From Thermosynechococcus sichuanensis E542 (lineage in GTDB: Bacteria > Cyanobacteriota > Cyanobacteriia > Thermosynechococcales > Thermosynechococcaceae): DNA of 64,000 nt. Below, piece after piece: positions 9,251 to 16,185 of this stretch. The stretch spans positions 558,001-622,000 of the forward strand of contig NZ_CP032152.1 in assembly GCF_003555505.1 (NCBI RefSeq), given 5' to 3'. The first letter of the stretch is position 1. Each line of letters begins with the position of its first letter. Both the position numbers and the translations under genes were made by a program. A model generated the notes under the pieces. The model was not told the origin of the DNA. It searched no databases and worked only from the letters and a program-made list of their open reading frames with translations.

Positions 9251-9343
9251 CAGTAGAGGGTACGCAAAGTGGATCATGGCTGTTGCTTGCAGGTCAAAGT
9301 GAACACTAGGATTTTAACAAAATCTGGCTTCCCTTCTCAGGGA

Positions 9344-10342
9344 TTAGACCCAGTGCCGCCAAGCCCGCAATCGCGTCAGCAGCCGTTGTTGAATCCGCTC
9401 CCAAAACGCAAAGGAAAGAAGTCCTTGGGGTTGTTCTCGCGGAACTAAGCCGATATTTGCCCCGACAGGTCTGAGCGATCGCCCCATGGCCATCGCCGCT
9501 TCGCGAGCCTCCTCTTCAGGATTAACAAACGTGAGGGTAGGAGCGGGTAACCAACGCGCCAGTTCACAATAGCGATCGCGGGGATGATTTTTTACTTGCC
9601 CCTGTACCACTAATGTCGCCGACTCACCACCATCCACCGCCGTTGCATCCGTCACGCCCTCGGCCAGCAAAAACGCCTGCAGTTGTGGAAAAGATACTCC
9701 CGGTGAACCGCCATTCCCCCGCCCATCGCTAACGACGAAAATATATTCATTGCCCCGTCTGCCGAGAATGGCCTTCGGGGACGTGCGATCGCTCCCATCG
9801 ACGGGTAGCTTTCTGCCGCCTTCTAAAAGTTGCTGCGAGCCACTGACCACATTGAAGGGCTGCTCTGGCAACCTGCCGCGATAAAACTCAATTCCTCCTT
9901 GGGTAGGAAAGTGAACCATGGCTGCATAGCCCCCCTCATAGGGACGCACCACCTGACCATTCACGATGTAGGCTCCGAGAAGCCCCGCTGGAATCGTGCC
10001 TCGACCGCCCAAGCAGGTTTGTCGCAGTGCTCGGTAACTAATGCCCTCAGGATGGGACTCCCCCATGATCCATTTTTGGTAGTCCTGAAAAGAGCGCAGA
10101 GACTTGGCATTCAACCAGCGGAAAAAATTCGTATTGATGGCTACCACAGCTCCCGTCCGCCGCGCAAACGCTGCTGTTGTTTCTAAATAGGTATCTTGAC
10201 CACTGGGTGCTGGTTCTGTCATGACGACGCGATAGTCTGCCATCGGCGCAGCCACCATGTACACCTGTGTTTGATCCACCCTGTGGGTTGAGTATTGGAG
10301 AGTCGCTAATGAAACGCCAACCCAAGGTAGCACACTCAGCAT
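9344..10342 (-). CDS. Phosphodiester glycosidase family protein (NAGPA domain)
   Basis: 332 residues with an N-terminal hydrophobic segment (MLSVLPWVGVSLATL), suggesting export or anchoring. The NAGPA-type domain is seen in VVAINTNFF, YIVNGQVV, FVVSDGRGNGGSPGVSFPQL and ATAVDGGESATLVVQG, the last being the family's hallmark Asp-Gly-Gly-Glu-Ser loop. Enzymes of this family remove sugar-1-phosphate caps or cleave cell-surface phosphodiesters. About 50 basic C-terminal residues are extra. It stands alone between psbX and the oxidase operon, and its start faces ctaC across a 190-bp divergent intergenic region. Confidence 0.82.
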   Translation of the reverse strand: MLSVLPWVGVSLATLQYSTHRVDQTQVYMVAAPMADYRVVMTEPAPSGQDTYLETTAAFARRTGAVVAINTNFFRWLNAKSLRSFQDYQKWIMGESHPEGISYRALRQTCLGGRGTIPAGLLGAYIVNGQVVRPYEGGYAAMVHFPTQGGIEFYRGRLPEQPFNVVSGSQQLLEGGRKLPVDGSDRTSPKAILGRRGNEYIFVVSDGRGNGGSPGVSFPQLQAFLLAEGVTDATAVDGGESATLVVQGQVKNHPRDRYCELARWLPAPTLTFVNPEEEAREAAMAMGRSLRPVGANIGLVPREQPQGLLSFAFWERIQQRLLTRLRAWRHWV

Positions 10343-10532
10343 CTGTTTTCCTCCGCCAAAGCCTTCAGTGTCGGTGAGCTATCCCTAACTGAGGACGCAA
10401 AAACGGATGATTCTGTCCCAAGCTGCTTTAAGGATAGTGAATCAATCAACATAAATCTTTAGGTTCTTTTAACCCACATCCTTGGGGAATCTGCCTAGGA
10501 TCAGGGTGGGATTTTCTGGACGCTTTGGCACC

Positions 10533-11519
10533 ATGGAACAAATACCCGCTTCAATTTGGACACTCACCGCTGGCGTTGTTGTCACCCTGATTAGCTTTTG
10601 GGTTGGACATCACCATGGCCTGCTGCCGGAACAGGCCTCTGAGCAAGCTCCCTTGGTGGATAACTTTTTCGACATTATGCTCACAATTGGTACCGCGCTC
10701 TTTTTGGTGGTACAGGGTGCAATCATCCTCTTTGTGATTCGCTATCGCCGCCGTGCCGGTGAGGAAGGGGATGGCCTACCCGTAGAGGGCAACTTACCCC
10801 TAGAGGCCTTCTGGACAGCGATTCCTGCCCTGATTGTGATCTTCCTTGGCATCTACAGCGTGGATATTTTCCAACGCATGGGGGGATTGAATCCGGGGGA
10901 TCATGCCATGCACTCAATGCATACGCCTAAGCCGGCGGTGGCGGTTGTTGCCGAAGCCCCCTCGAAAACTACCAGCGATGCAAGTGCCCTCTTAGCAGCA
11001 GCGCGAACCCCTGAAATTGGCATTGGTGCCAGCCCCGATGTTCAAGGCAAAGCCCCAGACGTAGTGGTGGATGTGGCGGGCATGCAATATGCGTGGATTT
11101 TTACCTACCCCGACAGTGGCATTGTCTCCGGCGAGTTGCATATCCCAGTGGGTAAGGATGTCCAATTAAATATCTCTGCGCGGGATGTGATCCATTCCTT
11201 TTGGGTGCCCCAGTTTCGCTTGAAGCAGGATGCGATTCCGGGGGTGCCTACTCAACTGCGCTTTAAGGCAACCAAAGTTGGGACCTACCCCGTCGTCTGT
11301 GCTGAACTCTGTGGTGGCTACCACGGTGCCATGCGCACGCAGGTGATCGTGCATACCCCAGAGGATTTTGAAACGTGGCGCAGTCAAAACCAAGCGATCG
11401 CAACGGCTCCAGTAATCCCCTTCCTGAGCGATCGCCATGTCGAGGAGATGGGCGTTACGCCGCAATTGGTGGCGCAAGTAGAAGCAATGACCCACCACCA
11501 TTCTGCCGCAAAGCTTTAG
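10533..11519 (+). CDS. ctaC: Cytochrome c oxidase subunit II (aa3 type)
   Basis: 328 residues from ATG 10533; an in-frame TTG at 10482 is possible but its extra 17 residues are not family-like. Membrane helices precede a periplasmic cupredoxin domain with the CuA ligands in VCAELCGGYHGAM (Cys-x3-Cys, His, Met) plus the upstream His of VIHSFWVPQF. A His/Met-rich linker (HAMHSMHTPK) and an alanine-rich insert sit between helices and CuA domain. It accepts electrons from cytochrome c6 or plastocyanin for oxygen reduction. First gene of ctaCDE. Confidence 0.96.
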   Translation: MEQIPASIWTLTAGVVVTLISFWVGHHHGLLPEQASEQAPLVDNFFDIMLTIGTALFLVVQGAIILFVIRYRRRAGEEGDGLPVEGNLPLEAFWTAIPALIVIFLGIYSVDIFQRMGGLNPGDHAMHSMHTPKPAVAVVAEAPSKTTSDASALLAAARTPEIGIGASPDVQGKAPDVVVDVAGMQYAWIFTYPDSGIVSGELHIPVGKDVQLNISARDVIHSFWVPQFRLKQDAIPGVPTQLRFKATKVGTYPVVCAELCGGYHGAMRTQVIVHTPEDFETWRSQNQAIATAPVIPFLSDRHVEEMGVTPQLVAQVEAMTHHHSAAKL

Positions 11520-11552
11520 TTTTCTTCCTACTGTTGCATTCTTGAGAGAGTT

Positions 11553-13205
11553 ATGGCGCAAGCACAACTGCCGCTAGATACCCCCTTGTCGCTCCCTGAG
11601 CATCCCAAGGCATGGAAGTGGTACGACTATTTCACCTTCAATGTTGATCACAAGGTAATTGGCATTCAGTACTTAGTCACTGCCTTTATCTTCTACCTGA
11701 TTGGTGGCCTGATGGCGGTGGCCATGCGCACGGAGTTGGCAACGGCAAATTCCGATTTTCTTGACCCGAATCTCTACAATGCCTTCATGACCAACCACGG
11801 CACAATCATGATTTTCTTTTGGGTTGTGCCAGCGGCCATTGGCGGGTTTGGCAACTACTTGGTGCCCTTGATGATAGGGGCACGGGATATGGCCTTTCCC
11901 CGCTTGAATGCCCTTGCTTTTTGGTTGAACCCACCGGCGGGGGCGCTACTCTTGGCCAGTTTCCTCTTTGGCGGTGCCCAAGCGGGTTGGACGTCCTATC
12001 CCCCCTTGAGTACGATAACGGCCACCACTGCCCAGAGTATGTGGATTCTGGCGATCGTCCTTGTGGGCACTTCCTCAATTATGGGATCGGTGAACTTCAT
12101 CGTCACCATCTGGAAGATGAAAGTGCCCAGTATGCGCTGGGATCAATTGCCTCTCTTCTGTTGGGCAATGCTAGCAACCTCGCTGCTGGCTCTCGTATCA
12201 ACTCCCGTGCTGGCCATCGGGCTAATTTTGCTGCTGTTTGATATTAACTTTGGTACTTCGTTTTACAAACCGGACGCCGGTGGCAATGTCATTATCTACC
12301 AGCACCTCTTCTGGTTTTACTCTCACCCGGCGGTGTACCTGATGATTTTGCCAATCTTTGGCATTATGTCCGAGGTGATTCCCGTGCATGCCCGTAAGCC
12401 TATCTTTGGCTATCAGGCGATCGCCTACTCCAGTTTGGCCATCTGCTGTGTGGGTCTCTTTGTCTGGGTACACCACATGTTCACCAGCGGCACCCCCCCT
12501 TGGATGCGGATGTTCTTTACCATTTCGACGTTGATTGTGGCTGTGCCGACAGGCGTGAAAATCTTTAGTTGGGTCGCCACCCTCTGGGGGGGCAAAATTC
12601 GCCTCAACAGCGCTATGCTTTTTGCCATTGGCCTATTGTCAATGTTTGTCTTGGGTGGCCTGAGCGGTGTGACCTTGGGGACTGCCCCCGTGGATATTCA
12701 CGTCCACGATACCTACTATGTGGTGGCACATTTCCACTATGTGCTCTTTGGTGGCTCTGTCTTTGGTCTCTATGCGGGGATCTACCACTGGTTCCCCAAA
12801 ATGACAGGGCGGCTCCTAGATGAGCGACTGGGGATTGTGCACTTTGTGCTTACATTCATTGGCACCAACCTCACCTTTTTGCCCATGCACGAGTTGGGAC
12901 TCAAAGGGATGCCACGGCGAGTGGCCATGTACGATCCCCAGTTTGAGCCGATTAATCTCATTTGTACGATTGGCGCCTTTGTCTTGGCCTTTTCGATTAT
13001 TCCCTTCCTGATTAACATCATTTGGAGCTGGAATAAGGGCAAAATTGCTGGCGATAACCCTTGGGGTGGCCTGAGCTTGGAGTGGACGACTAGTTCACCC
13101 CCGCTGATTGAAAACTGGGAAGTGCTCCCCGTAGTCACCAAAGGTCCCTACGACTATGGCATTGAGCAGCGCAAGGGAAGCACTGATGAGGATGAGGAAG
13201 ATTAG
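11553..13205 (+). CDS. ctaD: Cytochrome c oxidase subunit I
   Basis: 550 residues, about twelve transmembrane helices. Haem a and a3/CuB ligands are visible: MTNHGTIMIFFWV (low-spin haem His), FWFYSHPAVYLMILP (CuB His and cross-linked Tyr), the HH pair in VHHMFTSG, and HDTYYVVAHFHYV (haem a3 and haem a His). It is the catalytic oxygen-reducing and proton-pumping subunit, and no subunit III fusion is present. It lies 33 bp after ctaC and 19 bp before ctaE, in one operon. Confidence 0.98.
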   Translation: MAQAQLPLDTPLSLPEHPKAWKWYDYFTFNVDHKVIGIQYLVTAFIFYLIGGLMAVAMRTELATANSDFLDPNLYNAFMTNHGTIMIFFWVVPAAIGGFGNYLVPLMIGARDMAFPRLNALAFWLNPPAGALLLASFLFGGAQAGWTSYPPLSTITATTAQSMWILAIVLVGTSSIMGSVNFIVTIWKMKVPSMRWDQLPLFCWAMLATSLLALVSTPVLAIGLILLLFDINFGTSFYKPDAGGNVIIYQHLFWFYSHPAVYLMILPIFGIMSEVIPVHARKPIFGYQAIAYSSLAICCVGLFVWVHHMFTSGTPPWMRMFFTISTLIVAVPTGVKIFSWVATLWGGKIRLNSAMLFAIGLLSMFVLGGLSGVTLGTAPVDIHVHDTYYVVAHFHYVLFGGSVFGLYAGIYHWFPKMTGRLLDERLGIVHFVLTFIGTNLTFLPMHELGLKGMPRRVAMYDPQFEPINLICTIGAFVLAFSIIPFLINIIWSWNKGKIAGDNPWGGLSLEWTTSSPPLIENWEVLPVVTKGPYDYGIEQRKGSTDEDEED

Positions 13206-13224
13206 GACACTTTAGGAGCAAGCC

Positions 13225-13830
13225 ATGCAAGGTACTGTTGACTCTCAAGCCACGACCATAGTCGTTGATCATGCCCATGAGCATCCTGATTTTCGGGTCT
13301 TAGGGTTGCTGATCTTCCTCATTTCTGAGTCCCTGATGTTTGGTGGCCTTTTTGCGGCCTATTTACTTCTGCGGGGCATGCATGAGCAATGGCCTCCTGA
13401 CGACACGGAGGTGGAACTGCTCTTGCCGACTATTAACACCCTCATCCTTATCTCCAGTAGCTTTGTCATCCACTACGGCGATCTTGCCATCAAAAAGGAT
13501 GATGTCCGCGCCATGCGCAAATGGTACTGGCTCACGGCGGCGATGGGAGCGGTGTTCCTTGGGGGGCAAGTTTATGAGTACCTCACCCTCGGCTACGGCC
13601 TGCGCACCAATGTCTTTGCCAACTGCTTTTATGTGATGACAGGCTTCCATGGCCTCCATGTCTTTGTGGGAATTTTGCTCATTTTGGGGGTGATCTGGCG
13701 ATCGCGCCGCCCGGGACATTACAACGCCCACAAGCATACCGGGGTGGCCATGGCAGAGATCTACTGGCACTTTGTGGATGTGATCTGGATTATCCTTTTC
13801 ATACTGTTGTACATTCTGACTCGCTTTTAG
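13225..13830 (+). CDS. ctaE: Cytochrome c oxidase subunit III
   Basis: 201 residues with five predicted transmembrane helices, the usual length for the short bacterial subunit III. Family motifs are LISESLMFGGLFAAYLLLR (with the conserved Glu), MTGFHGLHVFVGILLI and AEIYWHFVDVIWIILF. A good ribosome site (TTTAGGAGCAAGCC) precedes ATG 13225. It stabilises subunit I. Its stop overlaps the stop of the convergent DUF4079 gene by about 3 bp. Confidence 0.97.
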   Translation: MQGTVDSQATTIVVDHAHEHPDFRVLGLLIFLISESLMFGGLFAAYLLLRGMHEQWPPDDTEVELLLPTINTLILISSSFVIHYGDLAIKKDDVRAMRKWYWLTAAMGAVFLGGQVYEYLTLGYGLRTNVFANCFYVMTGFHGLHVFVGILLILGVIWRSRRPGHYNAHKHTGVAMAEIYWHFVDVIWIILFILLYILTRF

Positions 13831-14543
13831 GGACAGGTCTTGAACTGGGGCGATCGCGGATCAAAGTTGCACTGATAGACCACGGGTGCTTGCCAACTCA
13901 AGGGAATTTCTAAGAGGTCACGGGTACCCGTAATTCCCTGCAAGAGAAACAAAATCAACGCAAGGGAATTTAAGCCAATATGAATCCGCCGCCACGTGAG
14001 CGATCGATCTTGGTAAATCTCTCGCACAATGGCCACAGAAAAGATCATCAGTATCACAGCCGCTAAGCCAAAGTAAAAGTGGGAAACCCACCACTCGTCA
14101 TCGCGGCGAAAGACCCCTGGCTGAAAGGCCAAAATGATCACCCCCATCCCTGAGAGCGTGGCAAAGACAGCACGCCATCGCTTGGATTGAGCGCGATACA
14201 GAAGCGCTGTTGCTGCAATGGTGACAATAAACATCAACGCCACTAGGACAACAGAGAGCGGTTGCAGCGTGTTGTTCTCCGCTTGCATTAAGAAGCCCTG
14301 AAACCCAAACACCACTGAATAGGCCAAGGCCACCAATGTGATGCCAATCACGCCCGCAGCCAAGAGATTGCCCAATTTCCTGTGTAGATGGCCAACTGTG
14401 GCAGGAATTGAGGTAGTTTCTTTGAGGCGCCGCTGCCGCGTTTGCAGTGCAAAAAACGTGGTGATACCAATCACAGGAAAAACAAATGTGCAGGCCAAGA
14501 TGGGATGCAACAGCAAAATAATGTCTTTGAGGTTGAGAAACAT
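13827..14543 (-). CDS. DUF4079 family membrane protein
   Basis: 238 residues from ATG 14543; a TTG start at 14603 would overlap the next gene and is less likely. Six to seven hydrophobic segments are seen, with family-like motifs LLHPILACTFVFPVIG, HRKLGN near residue 60 and DDEWWVSHFYFG near 150. Several His residues face the membrane region, reminiscent of small cytochrome-b561-like bundles, but no haem ligand can be proved. It is convergent with the oxidase operon. Function unknown. Confidence 0.75.
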   Translation of the reverse strand: MFLNLKDIILLLHPILACTFVFPVIGITTFFALQTRQRRLKETTSIPATVGHLHRKLGNLLAAGVIGITLVALAYSVVFGFQGFLMQAENNTLQPLSVVLVALMFIVTIAATALLYRAQSKRWRAVFATLSGMGVIILAFQPGVFRRDDEWWVSHFYFGLAAVILMIFSVAIVREIYQDRSLTWRRIHIGLNSLALILFLLQGITGTRDLLEIPLSWQAPVVYQCNFDPRSPQFKTCP

Positions 14544-14583
14544 ACTGGCTAAGAAGGATAAGGCCAGTTTTAGGGTAACGAAT

Positions 14584-15027
14584 CTAGGGGCGGGGCAAAT
14601 CAAAAAATAGGAGTTTTGTCAGTAAGCCAAGGGTAGCCACTAGAAATGCCACTAAGAATCCCCAAAGCCGCGCATCTGTGCCCGCTTGTCGCTTGGAAAT
14701 GTCCTGCAATGTGGACTCTACTGTATCAATCCGCTGTTCGAGCTTGGCCTCCACAGCATTAATTCGCTGTTCAAGTTTGGCCTCGACGGCATTAATTCGC
14801 TGTTCGAGCTTGGCCTCCACAGCATTGATCCGCTGTTCAAGTTTGGCCTCGACGGCATCAATTTTGTCCTCAAGCCTTTGGAATTTCTCGCTACTAGTGG
14901 CAATGTGAATATCCAGCTTTTTATCTATGGCTTGAATAGCAGCCTGCATTGTGCGCACATCGGCCTGCATTCCTTGGATAGCATCCAAGACTTGGCTCAA
15001 TTCAGAACGGGTAATGGGTTCAGTCAT
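14584..15027 (-). CDS. Tail-anchored coiled-coil protein with 11-residue repeats
   Basis: 147 residues from ATG 15027. Residues 1-50 are helical. Residues 55-105 hold four near-perfect tandem copies of an 11-residue unit, (K/R)I(D/N)AVEAKLEQ, which is a hendecad coiled coil. A single transmembrane helix near the C-terminus (WGFLVAFLVATLGLLTKLLF) leaves only a few residues outside. This is the plan of a membrane-tethered trimer- or tetramer-forming stalk. No function is assigned. It lies between the DUF4079 gene and tRNA-Arg. Confidence 0.7.
   Translation of the reverse strand: MTEPITRSELSQVLDAIQGMQADVRTMQAAIQAIDKKLDIHIATSSEKFQRLEDKIDAVEAKLEQRINAVEAKLEQRINAVEAKLEQRINAVEAKLEQRIDTVESTLQDISKRQAGTDARLWGFLVAFLVATLGLLTKLLFFDLPRP
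14732..14863 (-). repeat. Tandem 33-bp repeats arranged as a duplicated 66-bp unit
   Basis: Four 33-bp units at 14732-14764, 14765-14797, 14798-14830 and 14831-14863 encode the 11-residue repeats of the coiled-coil gene. Units 1 and 3 match each other more closely than units 2 and 4 (GTTCGAGCTTGGCCTCCACA against GTTCAAGTTTGGCCTCGACG), so the array reads A-B-A-B. A 66-bp block was evidently duplicated in tandem, recently enough that third-position differences are still shared. Confidence 0.9.
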
Positions 15028-15046
15028 AATTCTGACGTTTGATTAA

Positions 15047-15119
15047 CGGACGTGGAGGGATTCGAACCCCCGACCCTCAGAACCGGAATCTGATGCTCTA
15101 TCCACTGAGCCACACGTCC
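15047..15119 (-). tRNA. tRNA-Arg (anticodon CCG)
   Basis: A 73-base cloverleaf on the minus strand. Acceptor stem GGACGTG pairs with CACGTCC; the D arm contains GGCTCAGTGGATAGAGC; the anticodon stem TCAGA/TCTGA closes loop TTCCGGT, giving anticodon CCG, which reads CGG arginine codons; the T arm holds TTCGAAT. The discriminator base is G and no CCA is encoded. Confidence 0.96.
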
Positions 15120-15137
15120 AGTTCTCTCATCATAGCA

Positions 15138-15848
15138 TTAACCAAGGTAGGCTTGCTGAACCCGTGGATCATTCAGGAGAGCTGCTGCCCTACCGCTGAG
15201 GGTCACTTGACCCGCTTCAAGCACATAACCGCGATCGCCCAATTGCAAGGCAAGGTGAGCATTTTGCTCCACCAGCAGCATTGTCATCCCCTGTTGCCGC
15301 AGTTGCGCCAAGATGGCAAAAATTTCCCGCACAAGATTGGGGGCTAAGCCTAAACTGGGTTCATCAAGGAGCAGTAAGCGAGGACGACTCATCAGGGCAC
15401 GGGCGATCGCCAGCATTTGTTGCTCACCGCCACTGAGGGTTCCCGCCAGTTGGTGTTGCCGTTCTCGTAGTCTGGGAAAGCGCTTGAGTTGCTCTTCAAG
15501 GTCTTGGGTAATCTGCGCCTCATCTTGACGACAGTAGGCACCGAGAAGAAGATTGTCGCGTACGGTTTGGCGGGCGAGAACCTGACGCCCCTCCGGACAA
15601 TGGGCAATGCCCAGCCTCACTAATTCATGGGGCGATCGCCCTGCAATGGATTGACCCGCAAAGCGAATGATACCTTCACTGGGAACGAGTTTAGAGATGG
15701 CACGCAGGAGGGTGGTTTTGCCAGCACCATTGGCACCCACAAGGGTAATGCACTCTCCGGCTTCAATCCACAAACTCACGTCTCGCAGAGCACAAATGCC
15801 ACCGTAGTGGACACTCAGGGACTCAACTTCCAAAATGCGCGCAGTCAT
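15138..15848 (-). CDS. livF: Branched-chain/neutral amino acid ABC transporter ATPase LivF (NatE-like)
   Basis: 236 residues. Walker A GANGAGKTT (near residue 38), ABC signature LSGGEQQML and Walker B LLLLDEPSLGLAP identify an ABC ATPase, and VHYGGICALRDVSL with HCPEGRQVLARQTVRDNL is characteristic of LivF. In cyanobacteria these serve the N-I/N-II uptake systems for neutral and hydrophobic amino acids. No permease, LivG or binding protein lies beside it, so the transporter genes are scattered, as is usual in cyanobacteria. Confidence 0.9.
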   Translation of the reverse strand: MTARILEVESLSVHYGGICALRDVSLWIEAGECITLVGANGAGKTTLLRAISKLVPSEGIIRFAGQSIAGRSPHELVRLGIAHCPEGRQVLARQTVRDNLLLGAYCRQDEAQITQDLEEQLKRFPRLRERQHQLAGTLSGGEQQMLAIARALMSRPRLLLLDEPSLGLAPNLVREIFAILAQLRQQGMTMLLVEQNAHLALQLGDRGYVLEAGQVTLSGRAAALLNDPRVQQAYLG

Positions 15849-15851
15849 CCC

Positions 15852-16091
15852 CTAGGCCGTGGTCTGTGATTCTCCTGGGTTGTGGGAGCCACCCCTCGCC
15901 TCTTCCCATTCAGCAATGGCGGCATTTTCGGTTTGGGCAGCAGCACTGGTCACAAGGGCAGTAATTTCCCGAGGAGAGAACCCTTCTTCCAGTAGCTCCC
16001 TATAGATAGGATGGAGATTGCGTTGCAGTTCTTTGAAGATGGCGCGGGCGCGATCGGTATAGCGAAAGTTTTGGTCAAATAAGCTGGCCAT
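15852..16091 (-). CDS. Small soluble protein of unknown function
   Basis: 79 residues from ATG 16091, stop only 3 bp before the livF start, so the two are very likely co-transcribed. It is mostly helical (RARAIFKELQRNLHPIYRELLEEG, then SPREITALVTSAA) with a disordered, Gly/Ser-rich end. No domain recognised. The length and coupling suggest a real gene rather than chance. Confidence 0.6.
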   Translation of the reverse strand: MASLFDQNFRYTDRARAIFKELQRNLHPIYRELLEEGFSPREITALVTSAAAQTENAAIAEWEEARGGSHNPGESQTTA

Positions 16092-16185
16092 CTGAGAAAT
16101 CCAAGAGCACTGCCACTATCCTAAATCCTAGGGGCACACAGTTCAAAACTGAGGAAATCAGGAAGGCATTGGTTTTGGAGGTCTG

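Noticed and set aside
14678-15042. Long plus-strand ORFs opposite the coiled-coil gene
   Set aside because: They mirror the 33-bp repeats and have no start context; the minus-strand coiled coil with a membrane anchor is the sensible reading.
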